Below, piece by piece: positions 51,809-59,453 of a DNA stretch of 64,000 bases (position 1 is the stretch's first letter; every line of letters begins with the position of its first letter). The stretch is from the NCBI GenBank assembly GCA_964352625.1, contig CAYGSD010000009.1:62001-126000 (forward strand), in the 5' to 3' direction. Under the pieces are notes generated by a model. That model saw only the letters and a list, made by a program, of their open reading frames with translations, was not told the DNA's origin and made no database searches. A program made the position numbers and the translations under genes. The DNA is from JAAEPI01 sp964352625 (lineage in GTDB: Bacteria; Bacteroidota; Bacteroidia; Cytophagales; Cyclobacteriaceae).

Positions 51809-54064
51809 ATGCGATTATTTCTCTTATTCATACTGTCTTTTGCCGTAAGCGTTCTTGCAGCGCAGACCATTTTATCTGGAGTTGTTCTCGGCCCGGATGG
51901 AGAAGTACCCGGCGCTACGGTTCGAATTCTTGAAACTGATCAGGGAACCATAACAAACTCAAAAGGAGAATTTTCCTTTTCTATTGACACTAGTGATGAT
52001 GTTGTAATTGAAATCCGTTCAATTGGGTACAAGCCTGTCACCAGGGTACTTACCGAATCAGATTGGGCCACACCGATAAGAATTGAGCTGTCAGAAATGA
52101 CCTTTAGTATGGGCGAGGTGGTAGTCACTGGCACGATGCAGCCCACATTTGTCTCACAATCTCCTGTAAAAATTGATATTGTCACTTCCAATTACATGAA
52201 TACCTCTATCCCGGCGGCCGCCTCGGGGTTGGTTGAAGGGATTTCACTTATCAACGGAGTGCAGGAGGTAACCGCCTGTGGGGTTTGCTTCACCAACAGC
52301 ATTTCTATAAATGGTTTACCTGGCCCTTACACAGCTGTATTGATGGATGGCACCCCTATTTATGGAAACCTTGCCTCGGTCTATGGACTAAATGGAATCC
52401 CTAGCATGATCATAGATAGATTCGAAGTAATCAAGGGGCCATCCTCCACGCTTTATGGATCTGAGGCCGTAGCTGGGGTGATTAACATCATTACGAAAAA
52501 TCCGGCAACCCAGCCTTTAGCTTCCATTGATGTGATGGGGACAAGCCATCTTGAATCATTCGGAAACTTCTCATTTGCTCCCAAAATTGGAAAAAGCGCC
52601 GGATTCCTGGGGGTGAACTATGCCTACATCAATGATTTTGATGATGAAAACGGGGATGGTTTCGGAGACAATGTTAACCTTGATCGTGTTTCATTTTTTT
52701 CAAAGTGGGATATTTCTAGGAGATCGGGAAGGAAATTCAGCCTTGCAGGAAAGTACTATTATGAGGACAGGCGAAACGGGGTTGAAGACTACCTGACAGA
52801 TCGAAATTACCAAACACTAAGGGGTAGTGATGAAGTGTATGGTGAAAGCATTTATACTCACAGATTAGAGCTTTTTGGTTCATATGAATTTGTTCAAAAC
52901 CTGAAACTCGATTTTTCCGGCAGTACGCACCGCCAAGACAGTTACTACGGAGTTGATCAATACCGAGCTTCACAGGACATTCTTTTTTCAAATCTTATTT
53001 GGAATAATGATTTTAAAAATCACGATTTGACCATTGGACTAACCAATCGATATCAGATATATGATGACAATACAATAGCAACGGAAAGTAATGGTTCGTC
53101 ACAGCCGGACCGCCAATATATTCCGGGGGTTTTTGTGCAAGATGAATGGGAATTGAGCAATAGTCTAACGGTGCTTGGAGGTGCGAGACTCGATCAGTAT
53201 GAAAATCATGGGGTCATTTTTTCACCGCGCCTTAGCTCCAAGCTAAAAATCAAAGAGTGGACAACTGTAAGGACCAATTTCGGCACAGGTTTCCGAATCG
53301 TCAATTTGTTTACCGAGGATCATGCATTCGTGACGGGTCAGAGGGAAGTGGTGATAGCAGAGACCTTGCGCCCGGAAGAATCCTATAATTTATCCGTCAA
53401 CTTAAATCATGTATTCGTTCTTGGAGGCAGTCAAGGTATGATAGACATTGACGCCTACTACACCCATTTCTCCAATAAAATCACTCCCGATTACGATACC
53501 TCTCCTGATCAAATCATTTATGAAAACACTAGCGGATATGCCGTAAGTCGAGGTATCGGGATCAACCTCCAACAGGAATTTTCTTTCCCTCTTGCCGCCA
53601 ATCTTGGTTTTAATATTCAAGACGTTTTTGAACGTGAGCAAAATCAAACCATCAAAATTCAGTTTGCTCCGAAATGGTCAGGAGTGCTCACGGCCAACTA
53701 CAAGTTCGACGAAGCAAATTTGACGTTATCTCTTACGAGTCGTTTGACCGGCTCCATGCCCTTACCATTGGTTTATGATCTTGATGACAATGGCAATCAA
53801 GTGACCTCCCCTCGCCCAACGAAATCGGCAGCATTTGCCATTCACAATTTCCAGGTAAATCACGACATGAAAAAAGGATTGTCCGTCTATGGAGGCATTC
53901 AAAACCTCTTCAATTACACTCAACCTTGGTCCCCCCTGGTCGCATTCAATGACCCAAATTCTAGTCCGGGTTTCAGCGACAGATTTGACACTTCATATGC
54001 CTATTCGCCAATTCATGGTAGAGAATTTTATTTAGGAGTTCGTTGGACTGCTGATTTGCGGTAG
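51809..54064 (+). CDS. TonB-dependent receptor (metal-type candidate)
   Basis: 751 aa from the ATG at 51809, with a signal peptide (LLFILSFAVSVLAAQ). A carboxypeptidase-regulatory-like domain (LSGVVLGPDGEVPGATVRIL) is followed by a plug with a Cys pair (TACGVCFTNSISINGLPG) and GPSSTLYGSEAVAGVINIIT, then the barrel to GVRWTAD. No STN domain, so no sigma relay. The Cys pair in the plug is seen in a subgroup of receptors and could bind metal (inference). The 16-bp palindrome upstream supports metal control. Confidence 0.9.
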   Translation: MRLFLLFILSFAVSVLAAQTILSGVVLGPDGEVPGATVRILETDQGTITNSKGEFSFSIDTSDDVVIEIRSIGYKPVTRVLTESDWATPIRIELSEMTFSMGEVVVTGTMQPTFVSQSPVKIDIVTSNYMNTSIPAAASGLVEGISLINGVQEVTACGVCFTNSISINGLPGPYTAVLMDGTPIYGNLASVYGLNGIPSMIIDRFEVIKGPSSTLYGSEAVAGVINIITKNPATQPLASIDVMGTSHLESFGNFSFAPKIGKSAGFLGVNYAYINDFDDENGDGFGDNVNLDRVSFFSKWDISRRSGRKFSLAGKYYYEDRRNGVEDYLTDRNYQTLRGSDEVYGESIYTHRLELFGSYEFVQNLKLDFSGSTHRQDSYYGVDQYRASQDILFSNLIWNNDFKNHDLTIGLTNRYQIYDDNTIATESNGSSQPDRQYIPGVFVQDEWELSNSLTVLGGARLDQYENHGVIFSPRLSSKLKIKEWTTVRTNFGTGFRIVNLFTEDHAFVTGQREVVIAETLRPEESYNLSVNLNHVFVLGGSQGMIDIDAYYTHFSNKITPDYDTSPDQIIYENTSGYAVSRGIGINLQQEFSFPLAANLGFNIQDVFEREQNQTIKIQFAPKWSGVLTANYKFDEANLTLSLTSRLTGSMPLPLVYDLDDNGNQVTSPRPTKSAAFAIHNFQVNHDMKKGLSVYGGIQNLFNYTQPWSPLVAFNDPNSSPGFSDRFDTSYAYSPIHGREFYLGVRWTADLR

Positions 54065-54129
54065 TTTTGTAGCTTGCTTTTAATAAGTTAGCTCAGTATT
54101 TGACTGTGGGTAGAATCAAAATTTGGTAA

Positions 54130-55194
54130 ATGGAAGGGAAATTAGTCTACGGCATCCAGCAAGTTGGAATTGGAGTACAAGACGCTGACGAGGCGTTTGA
54201 ATGGTATGCAACAAGATTAGGAGCAGATGTTTCTGTTTTTGACGACAGTAACGAAGCAACATATATGGCTCCATATATGGGTGGCAAGTCGAGAAAGAAA
54301 AGAGCCATTCTTGCTATGAACCTCCAAGGGGGTAGCGGATATGAAATTTGGCAATACATCAATCGGAAACCTACCGCTCCAGCACATGAAGTGGAGATAG
54401 GAGACCTTGGAATAAATACGGCATTTATTAAGTCAAGCAATGTAGAGGTTAGTTATGCTCGGCTCAAAGGCCTGGATGCCAATCTTCTCACTGAGATTCA
54501 TACTGAAGAGGACGGTAAAAAGTGTTTTTATTTAAAAGACCCGGGAAATAACATCCTGAAAATCAAAGAATTCAACTCTTGGTACAAAAAAGGGTCATTC
54601 GATCTTGGTGGTGTATTTGGAAGTCAAATTGGTGTCTCAAACATCGAAAATTCCATGAAACTCTTTTCAGATGTTTTGGGATACGATGTGGTCGTCTATG
54701 ACAAAACTGGGGTATTCGAAGACCTGAAAGGCCTACCAAATGGAGGCGGTGAATTCCGAAGAGTTTTGCTTTCGCACAAGCCCGGAAGAAAGGGCGGATT
54801 CAGTCGATTGCTTGGAGATAGTCAACTGGAGCTTATCCAACGAATAGATTCTACCCCTCGCAAAATATTTGAAAATAGATACTGGGGTGATCTCGGCTTC
54901 ATTCATTTGTGTTTTGACATTAGGAATATGGAAAAACTCACGGAGGAATGCGCTGCTGGAGGTTTCCCATTTAAAGTACTGAGTGCTGAGTCGTTCGAGA
55001 TGGGAGATGCCAATGGACATTGGGGATATATCGAAGATCCAGACGGAACCCTGATAGAATTTGTGGAAACCCACAAGGTACCGTTGATCAAACCGATCAA
55101 CCTGAATATCAATCTGAGAAACCGAGATCCCGAAAAATGTGTGCCGAATTGGATGATCCGCGCGATGGGACTCAAGCGAGTCAAATTTGGTTAA
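54130..55194 (+). CDS. Two-domain VOC (glyoxalase/dioxygenase fold) protein
   Basis: 354 aa made of two vicinal-oxygen-chelate modules: residues about 6-150 (YGIQQVGIGVQDADEAFEWY ... FYLKDPGNNILKIKEFNSW) and about 160-320 (GSQIGVSNIENSMKLFSDVL ... WGYIEDPDGTLIEFVETHKV). The usual first metal ligand His is replaced in QVGIGV and SQIGV, while Glu is kept in LIEFVE, so dioxygenase chemistry is uncertain. The C-terminus is basic. No operon partner. Confidence 0.85.
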   Translation: MEGKLVYGIQQVGIGVQDADEAFEWYATRLGADVSVFDDSNEATYMAPYMGGKSRKKRAILAMNLQGGSGYEIWQYINRKPTAPAHEVEIGDLGINTAFIKSSNVEVSYARLKGLDANLLTEIHTEEDGKKCFYLKDPGNNILKIKEFNSWYKKGSFDLGGVFGSQIGVSNIENSMKLFSDVLGYDVVVYDKTGVFEDLKGLPNGGGEFRRVLLSHKPGRKGGFSRLLGDSQLELIQRIDSTPRKIFENRYWGDLGFIHLCFDIRNMEKLTEECAAGGFPFKVLSAESFEMGDANGHWGYIEDPDGTLIEFVETHKVPLIKPINLNINLRNRDPEKCVPNWMIRAMGLKRVKFG

Positions 55195-55221
55195 AAAAAA
55201 AGGAGCCGCTTGCGCGACTCC
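55193..55221 (-). terminator. Terminator of the secreted protein gene
   Basis: Stem ggagccgc / gcgactcc (55202-55209, 55214-55221, one mismatch) with an A9 run on its left, which is a U-tract for minus-strand transcripts. Confidence 0.75.
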
Positions 55222-55248
55222 CACCTAACCTAATCTATTTACTGACTC

Positions 55249-55833
55249 TTACTTTATCTCGATCGTCTTACTCACAGTTTTGGCACTACTTGCAATCTCT
55301 ACATGGTAACTTCCTTTTCTCACTTGCGAAAAATCATACTTCTTGCCAATGTAGTTGTCTCCTTCTATAACCTCCTTGATAAGCAGGTTAGACCGTAGAT
55401 CATAAATAGACACGATCAATTTCTCTGGAGTGTTTGCTACCAAACCAACCATTACACTGTTGCCTTTTTGAGAAATTACGGGAAGGAAATGTACCTCGCT
55501 TGATTCCAAATCGAAGGTCAATTGATCATCCACCACAAAAGTTACCTTTTGGGTTTTGAAATCGTCCTCATATTGAAATGTATATTTCCCGTTTGGTAAG
55601 CTCGACACGTCAAAGGTCTTGTTTATCGAATTCAAACTTTTGACCGTCTCTGAGTAGAGCTTCTTTCCACTCAAATCCCATAGAGAAAGATTTGCGTCTC
55701 CTCTCACGTTCATTACCGAAAGCTGAAATTTACTCTCACCTACCACCTTTACATCGAAATAGATGTCATTGGCTAAACCTAAATTGGCTAAGACTATCAA
55801 AGCCACTGCTACTATACCCTTTACTGTTTTCAT
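55249..55833 (-). CDS. Secreted beta-sandwich protein of unknown function
   Basis: 194 aa from the ATG at 55833, with a signal peptide (GIVAVALIVLANLGLAND). Two similar halves: LSLWDLSGKKLYSETVKSLN with SSLPNGKYTFQYEDD, then VSIYDLRSNLLIKEVIEGDN with VRKGSYHVEIASSAKT. They look like duplicated beta-sandwich domains of the T9SS-tail/DUF3244 kind, but the terminal sorting signature is not clear. An upstream start at 55893 would remove the signal peptide. Confidence 0.75.
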   Translation of the reverse strand: MKTVKGIVAVALIVLANLGLANDIYFDVKVVGESKFQLSVMNVRGDANLSLWDLSGKKLYSETVKSLNSINKTFDVSSLPNGKYTFQYEDDFKTQKVTFVVDDQLTFDLESSEVHFLPVISQKGNSVMVGLVANTPEKLIVSIYDLRSNLLIKEVIEGDNYIGKKYDFSQVRKGSYHVEIASSAKTVSKTIEIK

Positions 55834-56381
55834 TATGTCTGATTTTAGTTTATGAATAATCACAATACAAACGTAAGAGCGAAACATGTCCATTTTCTTT
55901 CATCAATTCTCAAATAAATACTGATATTTACCATATTGTCATTGGACATGGTAAATAGGCACACATCAATGCTAATATTTTACATAAGAACTTCTTCTAT
56001 CGGATGAATCAGCTAATGATGAAGCAAAAAAAGAGGTACCATTGGTACCTCCCTTTTCTATGTAGCTAACTATTACTTCTCTTTAATTTTTTCAGGAACT
56101 ATGCGCTCAAATAGCAACTATTTTGAACCAAAAGCACATTATTTCAATATTTTCAACTAATTCTGAAGAATATTAGTTCCGCCCTGATTCTGCTCCTCAC
56201 TACTATTGAAATCCTGACACAAAGATATTTCCTTAAAAGAAAACTATGCTCTTCTGAATTCTCCTTTACATGTACTTTTTTACCTTACTGTACCTACAAT
56301 TGCTGTGTTCATATTAATTTCGCACACGTATAGGACAAAAAACAACATCATCATTTCGGTAATTCATCGTTTATTAGTACC
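55834..56381. other. 548-bp region without a clear gene
   Basis: It holds the promoter side of the secreted-protein gene, a hairpin (gaggtacc-ATT-ggtacctc, 56033-56051, with A7 on its left), AT-rich sequence, and the leader of the AraC gene. A 22-codon minus-strand frame at 56157-56222 from a TTG encodes a peptide rich in Gln/Asn/Ser ending GGTNILQN, with a purine-rich run before it. It is too short to call a gene. Confidence 0.5.
56033..56051 (-). terminator. Orphan hairpin with A-tract
   Basis: Perfect 8-bp stem gaggtacc / ggtacctc, ATT loop, A7 on the left (U-tract on the minus strand). No recognised gene ends here, so it may terminate an unrecognised short minus-strand transcript or be a relic of a lost gene. 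Confidence 0.55.
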
Positions 56382-57260
56382 ATGAGACGAACACTAGAGC
56401 ACCCCGCATTTGAGCGAATTACTCCCCAATCAGGGGACTCTCTAACCGTCAGGCAGTTTTCTCAATCAGCCAGAAATACTCGCCCGTTCTGGCACTATCA
56501 TCCTGAGCTTGAATTAGTGTATGTAAATGGCGGAAGTGGTAAACGACACGTTGGTAGTCACCTGTCCTATTTTCACGACGGGGAGCTTGTACTGATCGGC
56601 TCCAACCTTCCACATCAAGGCTTCAGCGACCGACTCAATGGGTACCGAAGGGAAACGGTGATCCAAATGCTCCCCTCTTTCTTAGGCAATGATTTTTTCA
56701 ATACCGGGGAAATGACCCGGATAAATGAACTGTTTGAAAGGGCTCGGCGGGGACTCTCTTTCAATGGTGACACAAAAGAAAAGGTGGGAGCGAAAATCGA
56801 AGAGATGGTTTCATTGAATCCATTTGACAGGATATTGAAATTACTGAGTATCCTTAATGATCTCGCTCTGTCAGAAGAATATCTCACCTTGAACGCCAAG
56901 GGGTTTTCATTGGAAATCCAACCTCAGGACAATGACAGAATCAATGTGGTGCTCAATCACGTCAGGGAGAATTTCCAACATCCCATCACGCTTGCAGAGA
57001 TCACCGATAAAGTAAGCATGACCGAGCCTTCCTTCTGCAGGTATTTTAAGAAAGTGACCGGCAAGACCTTCACTCGATTCGTCAATGATTACCGCCTAGT
57101 TCATGCCTCCAAACTATTGGTCGAGAAGCGAATCAGCATTCTGGAAGTATGCTACGAAAGTGGGTTCACCAATTACTCTCACTTCACCAAGCAATTCAAA
57201 GCCTTTGCTGGCAAGAGTCCATCGCAATATCGCAGCGAACGCACCCAAATCGTGGAATAA
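56382..57260 (+). CDS. AraC-family transcriptional regulator
   Basis: 292 aa. N-terminal cupin (PFWHYHPELELVYVNGGSGK, then VLIGSNLPHQGF) binds an unknown effector. The C-terminal double HTH has ITLAEITDKVSMTEPSFCRYF and ISILEVCYESGFTNYSHFTK as recognition helices. It may control the downstream 57403 gene or the transporter/GH13 pair, but position alone supports this weakly. Confidence 0.92.
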   Translation: MRRTLEHPAFERITPQSGDSLTVRQFSQSARNTRPFWHYHPELELVYVNGGSGKRHVGSHLSYFHDGELVLIGSNLPHQGFSDRLNGYRRETVIQMLPSFLGNDFFNTGEMTRINELFERARRGLSFNGDTKEKVGAKIEEMVSLNPFDRILKLLSILNDLALSEEYLTLNAKGFSLEIQPQDNDRINVVLNHVRENFQHPITLAEITDKVSMTEPSFCRYFKKVTGKTFTRFVNDYRLVHASKLLVEKRISILEVCYESGFTNYSHFTKQFKAFAGKSPSQYRSERTQIVE

Positions 57261-57402
57261 GATCAAAATAAGACACATTTGGGGATGGAGCTGGGTATTC
57301 ATTGACATCCGTTTAAAATCCTCAATCATGCTAAAATACCATCCTCATGGTATGGTTGTTCCTTATGGCTCTGGTCAATTTTGACTTAAACTAAAACCAT
57401 AC

Positions 57403-57879
57403 ATGATGAAAAAAATTATTCTACCTACAGCCATGGTGCTGTTTGCCACTTTGGGATTGGCTCAATCCAATCAGATAATTGATCACACCACCATGACCTC
57501 CAAAACCATCAAGGCGGTTTTTGAGTCTGCGTACATTGACGTGCTGAGTGAGGCAGACGCAGGGTTGCTTGTCAAAGACACCTACAGCATCTATATTTTG
57601 CTCAACGATAGCAAAAATCGCTACATTGAATTCGCCATTTTGAATGATTTCAAAGAAGGGGTTGCAGATATGGATAAGTACAAATTTGTGAACAAGGTGA
57701 ATTCTGAACTTATTGAAATAACGGCCTACTACGATACGGAAAAGAATCAGGCCGTCTTTAAGTATGACCTTTGGGTGGAGGGCAATGTCACTCAGGATGA
57801 TGTGATCAAAGCTTTCAAAGGATTTCAGAATAGCCTGACCGCCTCCGTACTAAGGGATACCAGCCATATCCTGAAATAG
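57403..57879 (+). CDS. Hypothetical exported protein (YbjN/T3S-chaperone-like fold)
   Basis: 158 aa with a signal peptide (PTAMVLFATLGLAQSN). The mature part has the alpha/beta order of YbjN-like proteins (FESAYIDVLSEADAGLLV, YSIYILLNDSKNRYIEFAIL, LVEGNVTQDDVIKAFKGFQ-like DLWVEGNVTQDDVIKAF). The family assignment is tentative. Its start lies inside a possible RNA stem (57350-57357 against 57395-57402). Confidence 0.65.
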   Translation: MMKKIILPTAMVLFATLGLAQSNQIIDHTTMTSKTIKAVFESAYIDVLSEADAGLLVKDTYSIYILLNDSKNRYIEFAILNDFKEGVADMDKYKFVNKVNSELIEITAYYDTEKNQAVFKYDLWVEGNVTQDDVIKAFKGFQNSLTASVLRDTSHILK

Positions 57880-57905
57880 GACAGACTCTATCAACCAGGC
57901 ACTAC

Positions 57906-57999
57906 AAGAAGATGTCTCAAAAGTTCCTTTTAAGGTCACATTTCGACAAGCTCAATGTGACAATTGCTGAGATGCCGTTGACTTTTGAGATGTCTTCTT
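57906..57999. repeat. Nested palindromic element between convergent genes
   Basis: Outer perfect 19-bp arms (57906-57924 and 57981-57999) enclose an inner 8-bp stem gtcacatt / aatgtgac (57935-57942, 57954-57961) with the loop tcgacaagctc. It resembles the intergenic palindromic repeats common in Bacteroidota. It also lies where a bidirectional terminator is needed. Confidence 0.8.
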
Positions 58000-58006
58000 T
58001 TTATAC

Positions 58007-59452
58007 TTACTCCAATCCCGCTTTTTCGCTCGTGTCTAATCTCATGGCAAAAAGAGCCGCCAAGATGAAGAACACACCACCGAAGAGAATGGCATAAACG
58101 GCATTGTCAAAAAGCAAATATTTAATGATTGGCCCGAAAGAGACTGTCTGAATCAGCATCGGGATCACTATCATCATATTGACAATTCCCATGTAGACCC
58201 CTCTCCTTTCTTGAGGAATAACTTTCGACACCATAGAATAAGGAATCCCCATCATGGCGGCCCATCCTATCCCAAAGAGCGTCATCGGGATGAGAAGCAA
58301 ATATTGGTTGGTGATGTAAGGCATGGACAACATGGCAATTCCTGTAAATACCAAACTTGCAACGTAAACCAGCTTATTGCCAAATCTTGAAGCAAATGGA
58401 ACGAGTGCCAGGGCAACCACCATCGTGACCAGATTATATGTTCCGTTCATCAGTCCTGTCTGCCCCAAAGCCTGCTCAGACAGATTTTGAACGTTTTGAG
58501 CAAAAGACATATCAGTCGCACTTATTTCGGCTCCCTGTTTGCAAGATTCTTTGATCGCCTCAAACTTAGAAAGATCGTCGTTGCTGATGCCAAACATGCT
58601 TTTCCTAAGCATTGGAGTTACAAATTGCCAATACACAAAAAGGGCATACCATTGGAAGAAGTAGACCAATGAGAGATTGCGAAGCAATTTGGGCATATGT
58701 CCAATTGCCTGATAAATTTCTATAAATGGCTCTGCGACACGATCCATAAAAGAGGAATTTTTCTTTTTCTCTCTCATTAATTTGAGCTCCTCATCGGAAG
58801 GTGGAATTTCTGGTGTTTTCATCACCGACCAGAGAATTGTGGTGATAGATGCAATAGCTCCAAGGAAAAAAGAATAGTATACCCATGTTGGTATGGAACT
58901 AACTACCTCGGTTCCTGTACTGCACAGACCTGCGTCTCCCGCATTTGAACCAAACCAATCTTGGAATAGAAACAAGGAAAAATTAGCAAGAGTAATTCCG
59001 GCTCCTACAAACAAACTTTGCATTTGGTATCCGAAGGTCAGCTGATCATCTGGTAGTTTGTCACCTACGAAAGCTCGGTAAGGCTCCATGGCCGTATTAT
59101 TTCCTGCATCAAGGACCCAAAGAAGACCCACGGCAAACCACAGTTCAGAACTAAAAGGAAATGCAAAAAGACATATGCTACCCACAATCGCCCCGATCAA
59201 AAAGAATGGTTTTCGTCGACCAAACCGTGGTGACCATGTCTTATCGGAAATAGCCCCAATGATGGGTTGTACCAACAGGCCAGTTACAGGCCCTGCCAAA
59301 TTCAACAAAGGGAGGTCGGCATGATGCGCACCCAAGAAGGAAAAAATGGGATTAACAGCGGTTTGCTGCAAACCGAAACTGAATTGAATTCCGAAAAATC
59401 CAACATTCATGTTCCATATCTGCCAAAACGAAAGTCTTATTTTACCTGGCAT
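58007..59452 (-). CDS. MFS transporter (SLC45/GPH-like, sugar candidate)
   Basis: 481 aa from the ATG at 59452, 1 nt past the GH13 stop. About 12 helices. SLC45-like features are GPVTGLLVQPIIGAISDKTW, RFGRRKPFFLIGAIVGSICL and IGWAAMMGIPYSMVSKVIPQ. Relatives move sucrose or maltose. Coupling with the amylosucrase-like gene supports a disaccharide or oligosaccharide substrate (inference). A longer reading to 59509 overlaps GH13 and lacks homology. Confidence 0.85.
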   Translation of the reverse strand: MPGKIRLSFWQIWNMNVGFFGIQFSFGLQQTAVNPIFSFLGAHHADLPLLNLAGPVTGLLVQPIIGAISDKTWSPRFGRRKPFFLIGAIVGSICLFAFPFSSELWFAVGLLWVLDAGNNTAMEPYRAFVGDKLPDDQLTFGYQMQSLFVGAGITLANFSLFLFQDWFGSNAGDAGLCSTGTEVVSSIPTWVYYSFFLGAIASITTILWSVMKTPEIPPSDEELKLMREKKKNSSFMDRVAEPFIEIYQAIGHMPKLLRNLSLVYFFQWYALFVYWQFVTPMLRKSMFGISNDDLSKFEAIKESCKQGAEISATDMSFAQNVQNLSEQALGQTGLMNGTYNLVTMVVALALVPFASRFGNKLVYVASLVFTGIAMLSMPYITNQYLLLIPMTLFGIGWAAMMGIPYSMVSKVIPQERRGVYMGIVNMMIVIPMLIQTVSFGPIIKYLLFDNAVYAILFGGVFFILAALFAMRLDTSEKAGLE

Positions 59453-59453
59453 A

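Noticed and set aside
54130..55194. 4-hydroxyphenylpyruvate dioxygenase (hppD)
   Set aside because: It shares the two-domain VOC layout, but first metal ligands are missing and the HPPD C-terminal signature is not visible.
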